Made by a program: the position numbers and the translations under genes. Below, piece after piece: positions 50,683-64,000 of a DNA stretch of 64,000 bases (its first letter is position 1; each line of letters opens with the position of its first letter). The notes under the pieces were generated by a model. That model saw nothing but the letters and a program-made list of their open reading frames with translations. It made no database searches and had not been told where the DNA came from. Location of the stretch: the NCBI GenBank assembly GCA_016708875.1, contig JADJFA010000013.1, positions 62,001 through 126,000 of the forward strand, given 5' to 3'. The DNA is from Lewinellaceae bacterium. GTDB lineage: Bacteria > Bacteroidota > Bacteroidia > Chitinophagales > Saprospiraceae.

Positions 50683-53600
50683 ATGAAAAGAGTTTGTTTA
50701 CCCACCAAAAAAAGGCCATTTGTACGATGGACTTGGATAGATCCAAGAACGCCTAATGGTAGATTCAGGGACCTGGCTTTCCCCTGCATAGTCCTTTCTT
50801 TCCTATTGCTGTTGGCCACCGCTACCTCGCTTTCAGCGCAATCGGGTACTGCCTTCCGTGACTTTAATGGCGATGGCCTCCAGACAGGGGCCGAGCCGGG
50901 CGTGGAAGGCATTATTGTACGCATTTATGGAGATGCTGCGCTGCCAGCCAAGGATCAGTTCGTTGGCGAAACGGTGACCGATGGCAACGGTAATTTCAAT
51001 TTCGTCACCTTAGTGACAAGTGGTCGTGCTGCCAATCCGGGCGAAAAAGTCCGCGTTGAATTCTCGATTCCAACGAGTTTTGGCTGCGATCTGGCAGCTG
51101 GTGTAGACTTTACCGCTTTGGGCGGTCTAGTCTATGGTACCAGTGTGCAGTTCATTACGGGACAGCAAAGTGGCGTCAAATTCGCGATCAACTATCCCGG
51201 ACAATGGGTAGAAGACCCGGATCCGACTATTATGCTTCCCTGTTATTCCTTTGGTGATCCGGGCTTGGGGGGCGACGCTGGCTCGAAGCCTGCTTTTATA
51301 TCCTACGACTTTTCAGAAAATGGAGTCCCTGCAAGCCACCAAGCCGGTACGCCAGGCGTACCGGACCCCAATTTGCTGGCAACTATCGGTCAAGTGGGAT
51401 CGTTGTATGGTGTGGCGTTTTCCCGCCAGGCACAAAAGGTGTTTACGTCGGCCGTACTGCGCCGTCACGCAGCGTTTGGCCCCTTGGGGGCCGGTGGTAT
51501 TTACCTGATTGACCCAATAAACGGCGGAGTAGTCAACTGGCTCGACTTGGATGCCGTTGGCATCCATACCTGGGATCACGGGGGCTCTTATCCACCCAAT
51601 CCAGGAAATAACACCAGCCCGGTGTCTGGTTTTATCGGTACTGCCGCTCAACGTGGGCTTGGCAACAACAGTACGACTCCTAGCACCGACTATGCTGCGA
51701 GTGATCAGATAGGTAAAGTATCCATTGGTGACATCGATATTTCTGACGATGGCCGTTATCTCTATGTAATGAACTTGTGGGACCGGAAAATTTATGAAAT
51801 AGATCTTGTCGATCCTAAAAATCCGCAAGCACCAACGAGTGGAAACCTGAACACTCGTGTACGCAGTTGGGATTCACCTGACCCAGGCACGGTTCTGGAG
51901 CAGGGTGAACATCGTCCATGGGGTTTGAAATATTCACGTGGCAAGTTGTATGTGGGCCTTGTATTGTCGGGTCAGGATTTAAGTGGTCAAGTACAAAGCC
52001 CGGTAGTGGTGGTAGGGGGGCAGCATGTAGGCACGGATATTTACGGTTATATCTATGAGTTTGATCCGGTTGCCGAGACATTTGCCGTAAAGATATCCTT
52101 TGATTTTAATTATGGCCGCGAACGCAGCTGGATTCCCTGGGGTTATAGCACCTCCAGCGGTTTGAGCCGTTATTTCACAGGCGCTGAACGTGAGGTGGCT
52201 GAACCAATCATTTCCGATATCGAATTCGATGATTATGGAAATATGTTGATCGGGATTCTTGACCGGAAAGGTCACCGGTATGCCATCAACAACAACAACT
52301 ATAACGGTACTCTAATAAACTACGAATATTCCACGGCAGGTGAATTGCTCCGCGCGGACGCAAATGCCAACTGTGTCTATTCGATCGTTTCCAAACCTGG
52401 TACGGCGGATTATTATGACGACAACATCATTCACCCGGAATCCCTGCAAGGCCCACTTGCCGTACTTCCCGGACAGAATGAAGCAGTCGCCGTGGTGCTC
52501 GACCCTATCAAGATTCGTTCGGGCGGTACCATTCGTTTCAGCAATTCAACTGGAGCAAAAGTGGCCAACTCTGCTTATGAGGTTTTCGACGATCGTTGGA
52601 CCTTGAACCAGCCGGGCGCTACACCCAGTAAGGCCAACGGTCTGGGCGACGTGGAATTGACAGGCGATCCAGCCCCTATTGAGGTAGGTAACCGTATTTG
52701 GGCCGATATGGACCGTGATGGTATCCAGGATAGCGGCGAACCGGGCATCCCAGGTGTGGATGTTCAATTGAAATGGCCCGATGGCACCGTGTTGGCCACT
52801 ACCACCACAAATGGCACGGGTAACTTTGTATTCAACAAATCAAATGTACCCGATGGGGACCCCGGTACGGGAGGCAACCAAGCGGGTTTGCGGGCTTTGG
52901 CAGACTATAAAATCTGCGTTCCTGCTTCTCAGTTTGCCAATGGCGAACCGCTCAACAATTTCCTTTTAACATCAACGGATCAGAGTGGTACCGGTTTGGC
53001 TGATTTCAGCGACAACGACGGTGTCCTGCTCGGTAGCGGAGATGTGCAGATCATGTTTACCGCCGGCAACCCCGGTGAAAACAACCACACCCTCGATGCT
53101 GGTTTTATTCCAACCGACTATGGTGATCTGCCGAATACTTACAGCACCACGGAAGCCAGCAATGGCCCATGGCACTGGATTCGCACCGATTTGAAATTGG
53201 GCGCATGCGTGGATGGCGAGATTGATGGCCAACCAGAGCCTATGGCTGGCATGAATGTAGGTGGCGACGACAATAATACTGGCCTGGTAACCCTGGGCGA
53301 TTGTGGTGCAGGTAATGACGACGAAAATGGCGTTGCATTTACCAGCCCACTTATTCCCGGCACACAATCCTGCGTGACGGTAAATGCCATGAATATGACT
53401 GGCAGTGCAGCAGTACTGCAAGGCTGGATTGACTTCAATGGCAACGGCAATTTTGAATCAGGCGAACAATTGACTACCGGCAGTTTTGCTGGCGGCGGCG
53501 CCTCTGTCCCCAATGGCGGATTGGTAAACGCGCTCCTTTGCTTTGACGTTCCTGCGAACGCTACCTTCCAGGGTGGCGCTGCTTTCTCCCGATTCCGTCT

Positions 53601-56600
53601 TTCGCCCAGTGGAGGCCTTAGCCCAACGGGTGGCGCTGTAGATGGTGAGGTAGAAGACCATAAAGTAGTACTTGCAAAAGTAGGTACCCTCGTTTGGAAT
53701 GATTATGACAACAACGGCATCCAGAACGAGCCAGCATCCGCAGGCATTAACGGGGTAACTGTAAACCTAACCTGGCTGGGCCCTGATGGCGTAGTAGGTG
53801 GTGGCGATGATGTTGTCTACAACAGCACTACCGCACAAATGGGCGGTACGGATGGCGTTTATATGTTCTTCGGTCTTACACCGGGCATGTATAAAATTGC
53901 GCCTGCTTCTCCTGGTGGGTATATTGATGGCCGGGAAGACCTCGGCGGCAATGACTTTAAGGATGGTGATGCCCACGCAGGTGTTATGGTAGTTATCAAT
54001 AACCCAGTCAATCTGCCTACAGGTGAAAACGGAACTGGCGACGTACCTGGTGGCACCAATGGCTTCCCGGACGCACAAGATAACTTGAGCTTCGACTTCA
54101 ACTATATAGCCGTTGATTACGGTGACTTGCCTATTACATACGGAACAACGATCGCAACCAATGGCCCGCGTCATACCGTAAACCCATTGCTCAAACTCGG
54201 TGCTTCTTCCGACGGCGACTCAGACGGTCAGCCAGACAGTATGGCAGGCGCTATGGTGGGTGGTGATGACAATGACGGAGATGGAGATGACGAAGACGGC
54301 ATTGCTGTATCTGGGCCGATGATCCCAGGCACACAAGCATGTTTCATCGTAAATGCCATGAACATGACCGGAGCCCCTGCGGTGCTTCAGGCATGGGTGG
54401 ATTTTAATGGCGATGGCCAATTCCAGACTACCGAACAATTGAATACGGGTGATTTTGCCCCAACAGGCGCAGCAGTGCCAAATGGCGGACTTACCAATGC
54501 TAAAATTTGTTTCAACGTACCCGCCAACGCTACCTTCCAGGGTGGTGTGGCTATGATGCGTTTCCGTCTCAGCCCTGATGGCAACTTGCTGCCCACAGGT
54601 GTTAAAACCGATGGCACCATCCCTTCTGGTGAGGTGGAAGATTACAAAGTATCTCTTGCCAAAGTGGGCACATACGTGTGGAATGACCACAACAACAATG
54701 GCCAACAAGACGAGGCCAGCACGGCTGGCTTGAACGGAATTACAGTTAATTTGACCTGGTTAGGCCCTAATGGCATATTAGGCGGCGGCGATGATGTGGT
54801 AACCACTACCCCGACCTCCACCATGGGCGGCAATGAAGGCCAGTACATGTTTGTCGGTTTGACCCCAGGTATGTACAAACTCAGCATTCCAAGCGTACCT
54901 GGCTCTTTTGCCCCTACGCTCCTGAATGCAGGTTCTGATGTGACCGATGCCGATGATCCTACTGGCGTTATGGTCGTTATTCCAGATCCTGTATCCTTGC
55001 CTACTGGCGAAAACGGAACAGGCGACACTCCGGGTGGAACCAATGGGTTCCCGGATGCACAAGATAACCTGACCTTCGATTTCGGCTATATCCAAAAAGA
55101 TTATGGTGATTTGCCCGATACTTACGGTACCACTACCGGCAACAATGGCCCATCGGCAATTGTAGACCCGAACCTCAAATTGGGTGCTTGTATTGATGCA
55201 GAAAACAATGGCGTACCGGAAGCTATGGCTGGCGCCATGGTTGGTGGCGACGACAATTCTGCAGGAGCAAATGTAGATGGAGGCAGCTCTACCTGCGGCG
55301 ACGATGAAGATGGTGTTGTGTTTGTAACGCCATTTATTCCTGGCTACGAATCCTGTGTAAAAGTAACTGCAACGAACAACACAGGCGCTGCAGCCAAACT
55401 GCAAGCCTGGATTGACTTCAATGGAAACGGTTCTTTTGACCCAAGCGAACAACTATCCACGGGCAGTTTTGCTCCAAGTGGCGCAAACGTTCCAATCGGC
55501 GGTTTGACCGGAGCATTGCTTTGCTTCGACGTTCCACAAGCCGCTACCTTCCAGGGTGGACAGGCAATGGTTCGTTTCCGCCTTTCTCCAAATGGCGGCT
55601 TGACGCCAAACGGCGCAGGTGCAAATGGTGAGGTGGAAGATTACAAAGTGAGCCTGGCCAAGATCGGCAACCTCGTTTGGACCGATTACAACAATGACGG
55701 CCAGCAAAATGAACCTGCAGTTTCAGGTATCAATGGAGCAGCCGTTCAGTTGGTATATGGCGGCGCAGATGGCGACTTAAGCACTCTGGGTGATAACCTT
55801 ACCTACAATACCACTACTGCAACCATGAGTGGCCAACCGGGCATTTACATGTTCTACGGCCTGATTTCCGGTTCGTATAAAGTGAGTATTCCGGTGGCGC
55901 CAAACGGTCAGATACCAACCGTATTGAATGTTGGTAGCGATGTGACCGACAGTGATGATCCTGCAGGGGTAATGGTGATGATTCCGAACCCGATTGGATT
56001 GCCCACTGGCGAAAATGGTATGGGCGACAATCCTGGCGGAACCAATGGTTTCCCGGATGCGCAGGATAACCTTACGTTCGACTTCGGCTTTGTTGGATTT
56101 GACTTTGGCGACTTGCCAGATTCCTATCTGACTTCCGATAACAATGAAGGGGCTAAGCATGTAGTAACGCCAGACCTTTATCTCGGCACATGTATTGACT
56201 CTGAGGTAGATGCATTCCCTGATCCAATGGCCGGCCTTATGGGCGGCGGCGATGATGGCAACCCAGGTACCGGCACACAAGGTAACTGTGCAGTGCCTGG
56301 CGACGACGAAAACGGCATCGTTTTCGAGACACCGCTGATCCCTGGTGTGCAGGCCTGTATCCGTGTTACGGCACACAACAACACAGACGTAACCGCCAAA
56401 CTTCAGGCATGGATTGACTTCAACGGCAATGGTTCGTTTGAAGCAGGCGAACAACTAACTACCGGCAACTTTGCTGGTGGCGGCGCCAACATTCCTGACG
56501 GTGGGGTGAACAATGCCCAATTCTGCTTTACAGTTCCTGCCAATGCAACCTTCCAGGGTGGTCAGGCAATGGTTCGTTTCCGCTTGTCCAAAAACGGCGG

Positions 56601-59600
56601 TCTCGCTCCAGGCAACCCGGTAAACTCTGTTCCGGTTCTGGGTGAAGTAGAAGACTATAAAGTAACACTTGCCAAAATCGGCAACCTGGTTTGGTGGGAT
56701 TACGACAACGATGGCATTCAGGAAACCGACGAACCCGGCATCAATGGAACCAACATCCAGTTGACTTTCTTCGGGTCCAACGGCGTAGCTGGCGGTGGCG
56801 ACGACATCACCTACAATACGGCCACTGCCACCATGAACGGTGAAAAAGGCGTATACATGTTCCTCGGACTTATCCCGGGCGCTTATAAAGTAAACGTGGT
56901 CAATGTCCCGAACGGCTTCCTGCCAACCCTGCTTAACCAGGGCGGCAACGATGTAAAAGATGCAGACGATCCAGCAGGGGTTATGGTAATGATCCCAAAC
57001 CCGATCAATCTGCCAACCAACGAGAACGGCAACAGCGACAATCCTGGCGGCACCAACGGTTTTGCCGACAATCAGGACGACCTGACCTATGACTTTGGTT
57101 ATATCGCGGTAGACTACGGTGATGCACCAAATACCTACGGCACCAACAATGCCGGTAATGGCGCAAAACACCTGGTCAATCCAAATCTTTACCTGGGTAC
57201 TTGCGTGGACGGCGACAACGACGGTCAACCCGAGCCAATGGCTGGTTTGATGATCGCCGGTGATGACAATAACAATTCTGCATCGCTGATTGGTATCTGC
57301 GGTGGCGGCGATGATGAAAACGGTATCGTTTCCTTTGAAACGCCGCTGATTCCTGGCTACCCAGCATGCGTTCGCGTAACTGCGGTAAATACCACGGGTA
57401 CCGCAGCAGTGTTGCAAGGCTGGATCGACTTTAACGGTAACGGTATTTTCGAAGCCAATGAACAATTGACTTCTGGCACATTTGCTCCTGCCGGCGCAAG
57501 CATTCCAAACGGCGGTGTAGTCAATATGCAGTTCTGCTTTGACGTGCCAGCCAATGCGAGCTTCGCTGGTGGTCAGGCATTCAGCCGCTTCCGTTTGTCG
57601 CCCAATGGTGGCCTCGCTCCTGGCGGACCGGCCAATGGCCCATTCCCGATTGGTGAGGTGGAAGATTACAAAACACCGCTTGCTAAAATTGGTAACCTCG
57701 TTTGGAACGACTGGGACAACAACGGACAGCAAAACGAGCCTGGCACTGCCGGTTTGAACAATGTTGCAGTCAACCTGATTTGGGCTGGTACTGACCTTTC
57801 GTTTAATACGCCGGACGACCGTACGTATGTGACTTCTACATCCAACATGGGTGTAAACGGTCAATATATGTTCTGGGGTCTTATTCCTGGCCCTTACAAA
57901 GTGGTGTTGCCAAGCATCCCGGCCAACTTTATCGCTACCCAACTCAACCTTGGTTCCGATGTCTCTGACAGCGATAACCCGGCGGGTGAAATGGTGATGA
58001 TTCCAGACCCAATTGCCCTGCCTTTGGGTGAAAACAGCACGGGCGACGTTCCGAATGATGTTTTCCCGGATGCAGCGAACAACATTACCATTGACTTTGG
58101 CTTGATCACCCGCGATTTTGGTGACCAGCCTGACACTTATGGCACTACCGATCCATCGCCAAACGATGGCCCAGTACATGTAGTGACGCCAAACTTGCGA
58201 TTGGGTGCTTGCCTCGACGGTGAGTTAGATGGCAACCCTGATCCGATGGCCGGCCTTATGTCTGGCGGCGACGACAATACAGGTGGCGCTGCTCCAGACG
58301 GAACAGCTTCCGCTTGCGGCGATGATGAAGACGGCGTCGTATTCGAATCGCCGATGGTGCCTGGCACTTCTGCTTGTATTCGAGTGACTGCCCTGAACAC
58401 CTTGGCGGCAAATGCGGTGCTTCAAATGTGGGTAGACTTTAACGGCGACGGTGATTTTGCGGATGCTGGTGAAGCCGTTACTTCTGGTAACTTCAACGGA
58501 GCAGGTGGTGGCGCAACAGTTCCTGTTGGCGGTCTCAACAACGCCCAACTGTGCTACGATGTGCCAGCAGCAGCCACTTTTGCTGGTGGTTCGGCCCGCG
58601 TACGCTTCCGTATCAGCCCAAGTGGCAATCTCACGCCGAATGGTCCTGAGAACATGCCATTCCCTGTGGGTGAAATTGAAGATTACAAAGTTCCAGTTGC
58701 TAAAATCGGCAACTATGTATGGAACGACAACAACAACGATGGTATCCAGAACGAACCAGGCACGAATGGCCTGAACAACATTCTGGTACAATTGGTATGG
58801 GCTGGCCCAGATGCCAACTTCGGCACTACCGGCGACAACCGTACCTATACTACCCTGACTGCGCCGATGAACGGTGTGAATGGTCAGTATATGTTCTGGG
58901 GCCTTCCTTCCGGTGCATATAAACTGAGCGTTCCAACCAATCCAAACGGATTTATTCCAACCCAAATCAACATCGGCAACGATGTATTGGATGCGGACGA
59001 TCCGACCGGCGTTATGGTGATGATTCCGAACCCGATCAACCTGCCAGTCAATGAAAATGGTACAGGCGACCAACCGGGCGGTTTCAATGGCTATCCTGAC
59101 AATCAGGACGACCTGACGTACGATTTCGGTTATGTCAGCGTAGACTACGGTGATTTGCCAAACACTTACGGCACGGATATTCCTGCCAATGGTCCGAAAC
59201 AGATCGTTAACCCGAACCTGAAACTCGGCGCTTCTGTGGATGGTGAGCTCAACGGCCAGCCTGAAGCAATGGCTGGTATGTTGGTTGGCGGTGACGACAA
59301 CAACGCTGGCGGCTACAATGAAGGTGGCGCAGGCGATGACGAAAACGGCGTAACCTTCCTCACGCCGATGATCCCTGGCTTCCAGGCTTGCGTACGGGTG
59401 AACACCATGAACACCCTTGGCGGCAATGCCGTTCTTCAGGCATGGATTGACTTCAACGGCGACGGCGATGTCACAGATGCTGGCGAACAATTGAACACTG
59501 GTGCGTTTGCAGCGGCAGCGCCTGGCGCGATTGTACCTCCTGGTGCTTCTGTCAACTCTGATTTCTGCTTCGACGTACCAACAACGGCTACTTTCTTTGG

Positions 59601-62600
59601 CGGCAACGCGTTTGTACGTTTCCGTTTGAGCCCAACAGGCGGACTCGCCTTCAACGGCCCGGCAGCAATGCCTTACCCGATTGGTGAGGTGGAAGATTAT
59701 AAAGTTCAATTGGCAAAAGCGGGCAACCTTGTCTGGATTGACGCCAACGTAGATGGATTGCAAACACAACCATTGGAAATCCCACTGGGTATCAACAACG
59801 TAACCGTTGAACTCCAATGGGCAGGTCCTGACGGCAACTTTGCGACCGTGGTTGACAACCGCACCTACACCGATGTTACGGCTACCGAAAACGGTATTCA
59901 AGGCAAATACGTGTTCTGTGGTCTGATCCCCGGCAACTACAGAATGGTGGTTCCTCCATTCGGCTATGTTCCAACACTCCTGATTGACGTAAACGGCAAT
60001 ACCCAGGACGTGATTGACTCAGACAACCCGGCTGGTGTGTTGTTCACGGTGCCAAACCCACCGACCACCTTGCCAACGAACGAAAACGGTATTGGCGACA
60101 ATCCGTTGGTGATCAATGGTTTCCCGGACAACCAGGCCAACTTTACATTTGACTTTGGTTACCTCGGTTTCGACTTTGGTGATGCACCGAATACCTACGC
60201 TACGACGCAGGCTTCCAACGGCGCAGTACACACCGTAACGCCAGATCTATACCTGGGCCCATGTGTTGACATTGATATTGATGGCCAACCCGAAGCCATG
60301 GCTGGTTTCATGACCGGAGGTGACGACGGCAATGCAGGTCCTGGCGCGCTGGGTATTTGTACGCCGCTGGCTGACGACGAAAACGGTATTACATTCCCGA
60401 CTCCTTTGATCCCGGGCAATTCAGCATGTGTAAAAGTGACCGCCCGCAACAACACAGGTGGCGCAGCATTTTTGCAGGCCTGGATTGACTTCAATGGCAA
60501 CGGTACGTTTGAGGCATCTGAGCAACTGATCACGGGCAACTTTGCTCCGGCAGGCGCCAGCATCCCGAATGGCGGTGTTACGAACCAGAATTTCTGCTTT
60601 GATGTGCCTGCAACGGCAAGCTTCAATGGCGGCAATCTGTTCGCTCGCTTCCGCTTGTCGAAAAACGGCGGCGTGACGGCTACTGGTCCGGCTATTCCTG
60701 GCAACGGCCAGTTCCCCGAACGGTGAGGTGGAAGACTACAAACTCCCACTTGCCTTGATCGGCAACTACGTCTGGATGGATAACCCGGATATCGAAGGCG
60801 ACCAGGATGCTACGGAAATGCCTTTGGCCAACGTAAAAATCAACCTGACATGGGCTGGTGAAGACGGTGTGTACCAAACAGCAGCCAATAGCGGCACTCC
60901 TTCTGGCGACGACCGCGTGTACATGGTGACCACCGACGCTGCTGGCCGCTATGAGTTCCGTGGTTTGATTCCGAGCACCAACTACCGTATTTTGGCCAAC
61001 AAATACACGGCTCCAAACGGTGTTGCAGGTGCATTGATCAACCCGATCAATAAGATTCTGACGATTCCGAACCTGCCTGCGAACGACAACCTTGACTCAG
61101 ATGGCACACCATTGATCAATGTTGCGATTCCTAACCTGACCAATGCGTTCCTGCCAACGGCAGAAAACGGTTTGACAGACGGAACACCTACAGGTTTCCC
61201 GGATAATCAGGCAAACGTTTCGCTTGACCTTGGCTTTATTGATGAGCCAAAGATCAATGCAGCGATGGCGATTGTTGGATTTGACCCAACGGTTTGTGGT
61301 GAATTTGCTGCGTTCATGGATTTATGCATCAAAAACACCTCCACCGCGCCATTGGCAAGCCTTCAGGCTATGCTTGATCTTGCAGGTGCGAATGCCTACG
61401 GTTTGGCCTTCAAAGGTGTGATTGGAACTCCAATTGTTGTTTCCAGCACGGCACAACAAGATCCTGTTTTCAATGCAGGATATAATGGCGCTTCTACAGC
61501 CCCTGGTAAAAACCTGTTCAATGGAACGAGCGGCTTACTCTGGCCGGGTGAACAGATTTGCATTCGCGTCAAATTTGGAATTGACCCAGATGCGCCAGGC
61601 GCGCCGGCACAACCGAAAGCGCAGGCGATGGTGAGCGGAAAAGCGCAGAACTTCCAGGGCGTCCCAATTCCCGATTACTGGAATAACGGTGCACAATACA
61701 TGGCCATGGACGCTTCCGACGTGGGTCTCGATCCGATGAGCACCAACCCAGGCCAATTGGGAGATACCGGCGGTTCGGACGATCCAACCCCGCTTGGCAA
61801 CTGCTGGCAGTCTAACCTGAATATGGTCTGCAATGACCTCGTCTATATTTCTATGGACCAAAACTGCAGCGCACTGGTAACGCCATCCATGGTGCTGGAA
61901 GGAGAAGATCCCGAATGCGACGAAGACAACTATCCTTTGGGTACCTTCTTCCAGGTAACGATCACCACGATTGGTTCCAACCAGCCGGTGCCCAATCCGA
62001 TTCCGCCTTCATACTTCGGCCAAACGCTGCGGTATAGTGTGAAACACATCATGACCTGCAATTCTTGCTGGGGTGATTTGAAACTGGAAGATAAATTGGC
62101 GCCTACGCTGACTTGTTCGGACATCGAATTGAATTGTGCTATTACCAATTACGATCCTGGCTACATGGAAAACGTATTGGGTATCCAGAACGCTACTCCA
62201 ACGGTGGCAGATTGTTCCCCTGTTACGCTGACGTATACGGACACCTGGCACGATTTAGCTTGCAACCAGCCAGTGAATGGTCACGCTGACGTATCGGCCT
62301 ATGTTGAACGGATTTGGAATGCCAAGGATTCCTGGAACAACGTTTCAACTTGTACGCAGTACATTTATTTCAACCGGATTCATGTGTTTGACGTGGTGTT
62401 CCCGACGGATGCCGAAGTGTCCTGCACCAATGGTAATGCAGATCCTTCCATCACAGGAGTGCCTTATTATGAAGCATTTGGTATCCAATGGCCCCTGTGG
62501 CCTGATGCAGGTTTCTGCGAATTGGCTACTTCTTACACAGACGATCCGATTGTAGAATGCGATGGAACAACGAAGATCCTCCGCACCTGGAAAGCAATTG

Positions 62601-64000
62601 ACTGGTGCCTGCCGACTTCTCCGACGCCTCCATTGTCCAACCCGCTCTACTTCATACAGGTAGTAAAAGTGGTTGACCATGAAGGTCCTGCAATGGTTTG
62701 CCCTGCAAACCTAACCGTAGGTTCTGATCCGTTTACTTGTTGTGCAACGACCAATTTGCCCGATATCATCATCGAGGACAACTGTTCCCGTATCAACAAC
62801 ATCGGAGCAAAAGTGGTCACCCACGAATATTACACAGGTGTTCAAACGGGTATTTATACCGTAGACGGCACGGTGGAGGATTTCGCAGGCAACAACTGGT
62901 GGGATCTTGACACCCTGGGCAACTTTGGGTGGACGCCATGCTTGCCGCTTGGAACACACACTGTGACTTACACAGCACAAGACGATTGTGGCAATACCGC
63001 AACTTGTAGTTTCCAGTTAACGGTTGCCGACTACGTACCGCCAGTCGCAGCTTGTGACGAAACGACCGTAGTTGCCATTGGGGTAGACGATTTAGCAGAC
63101 TGCTATACCCCTGCAGATGGCTGTGATTTCGCTGGAGTAACCTATGTGAAGGCCAAAACCTTCAATGATGGTTCTTACGACAACTGTTTCGATGTGAAAT
63201 TCACTATTCGTCGTATGGCATCCTATTCAGATTGTGTGAACGGTTTGAGTAAAGATCCATGTTACCCAGGAGGTCTGAGCGAATTTGATTTGGCTACTGC
63301 AGAGATGGATTCTATTAAATTCTACTGCTGTGAAGTGGGCACGACGCAAACAGTTATCCTGGCGGTGTATCAGGTGGATGTGAACGGCAACATTATGACG
63401 GGTGTTGATGGCGAACCAGTCAAGAACGAGTGCATGATTCAGGTGGAAGTACAGGACAAACTGAAACCAGCTTGCCTGCCTCCTGCCAACGTAACAGTGA
63501 ACTGCGAGAACTTCGACCCAAGCCTCTGGGCTTACGGCAAACCAGTAATTGCAGACAACTGCTGCCTCGACACTTCGCTGGTGTACCAAGGCCAGTGTGG
63601 ACTTACGCACACGGTGAACAACACCCTGTTCGACACAGTATGTAACCGCGGTACAATCACACGCACGTTCCGTGCATGGGACTGCCACGGCTTCAGCACC
63701 CAGTGCACCCAGCGCGTATTCGTGACGTATGAGCAGGACTACTTCGTCAAGTTCCCGAACGATGCGATCGTGACGGAGTGCGACGGAACGGGCCTTTACC
63801 AGGAGCCAAGCTTCTTCGGCGAAGACTGCGAACTCTTGGGCGTATCCTTTGAGGACGAGATATTTACAGTGGTGACCGATGCCTGCTTCAAGATTGAGCG
63901 GACCTGGAGCATCATTAACTGGTGTACGTTCAACCCGAACCTTGATTGTATCTACGTTCCAAACCCGAACCCGAACGCGATCACGAACCACCCGACGAAC
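50683..64000 (+). CDS. giant surface protein with eight GEVED-SdrD_B modules and HYR-like domains (open at window end; frameshift near 60715)
   Basis: The frame runs from ATG 50683 to 60726 and, after removing one C from the CCCC run at 60714-60717, to the window end: more than 4,430 residues. The signal peptide is unusually long: a basic N-region (MKRVCLPTKKRPFVRWTW...) and the hydrophobic core 'LAFPCIVLSFLLLLATATSLSAQ', with cleavage near residue 52. An SdrD_B domain follows (AFRDFNGDGLQTGAEPGVEG), then a propeller-like part to about residue 640, a second SdrD_B, and eight 333-residue modules, each a GEVED domain plus SdrD_B. After them come Cys-rich HYR-like domains (KVVDHEGPAMVCPANLTV, PPANVTVNCENFDPS). 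The many DxDxDG loops suggest calcium binding. It is probably T9SS-exported, but the C-terminus is outside the window. A role in adhesion is inference. Confidence 0.85.
53116..60721 (+). repeat. eight tandem GEVED-SdrD_B repeat units of about 1 kb
   Basis: Units begin near 53116, 54115, 55099, 56098, 57112, 58113, 59146 and 60169 with 'DYGDLPNTYGT'-like codons. Each contains 'WIDFNGNGxFxxxEQL', 'GEVEDYK' and 'NLVWNDxNNDGxQNEPG'. Spacing is 985-1,030 bases. The units differ enough that no perfect tandem duplication is seen, so the array is old or diversified. Confidence 0.9.

Noticed and set aside
56455..58179. 574-codon antisense frame inside the giant gene, with a similar 558-codon one at 58225-59901
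   Set aside because: They run opposite to well-defined GEVED and SdrD_B modules and repeat with them. They are by-products of the biased codons of the repeats and have no start context or domain.

Overview
The window reads as a chromosomal segment of a Bacteroidota bacterium, most probably of the Saprospiria. The evidence is the gliding lipoprotein GldH, repeated promoter boxes of the TAnnTTTG type, GEVED/SdrD_B/HYR-like surface modules, OmpA proteins fused to SPOR, TPR or PD40 domains, and the lack of strong Shine-Dalgarno sequences. No rRNA, tRNA, CRISPR array, transposase or replication origin was seen. The species assignment is inference.

Layout. 1-5.6 kb: the 3' end of an alpha-glucan phosphorylase gene, an OmpA/SPOR protein, a RuvA that lacks its C-terminal domain, GldH, a PmtA-like methyltransferase and a TPR/PD40/OmpA protein. 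5.7-9.2 kb: a YhcG-type nuclease, an ArsR-SRPBCC-GNAT operon with a twin operator, and MoxR. 9.3-14 kb: a PafA-type phosphatase and a leftward operon of a small protein, a membrane protein, a histidine kinase and a LuxR-type regulator. 14-19 kb: three tandem tail-collar proteins, a leucine-rich-repeat protein, a PKHD-type hydroxylase and a broken member of a 470-510 residue family. 19-28 kb: a large secreted protein, a lipoprotein, an SGNH hydrolase, an AsmA-like protein and a peptide-binding protein. 28-36 kb: a DCC1 protein, a cation/proton antiporter, a methyltransferase, AroA, a DUF4286 protein divergent from TsaB, two ArsR regulators and an outer-membrane barrel protein. 36-47 kb: a sulfurtransferase, a flavin monooxygenase, and a leftward cluster of a very large KAP-like NTPase, an OFA-family transporter with a 38-residue small partner and a DODA-type dioxygenase, followed by another OmpA protein. 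47-50.6 kb: a second member of the 470-510 residue family and a sparse region with two tiny open reading frames that share a C-terminal motif. 50.7 kb to the end: one giant surface protein of more than 4,400 residues, open at the window end.

Two features run through the whole window. First, 12 genes-worth of reading frames make sense only if single bases are added to or removed from homopolymer runs: I count 13 such sites in 10 genes (one of them tentative), and each repair gives an intact family-length protein. I read these as sequencing errors rather than pseudogenes and annotate the repaired spans. Second, many gene ends carry palindromic repeats with arms of about 20-50 bases made of short periodic words. 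They supply stop codons or terminal residues of several proteins, and one lies in frame inside TsaB.

The candidates most worth following up are the two small peptides ending in a shared IVDTTxV motif, the KAP-TPR NTPase, the in-frame repeat in TsaB, the truncated RuvA, and the transporter small subunit.
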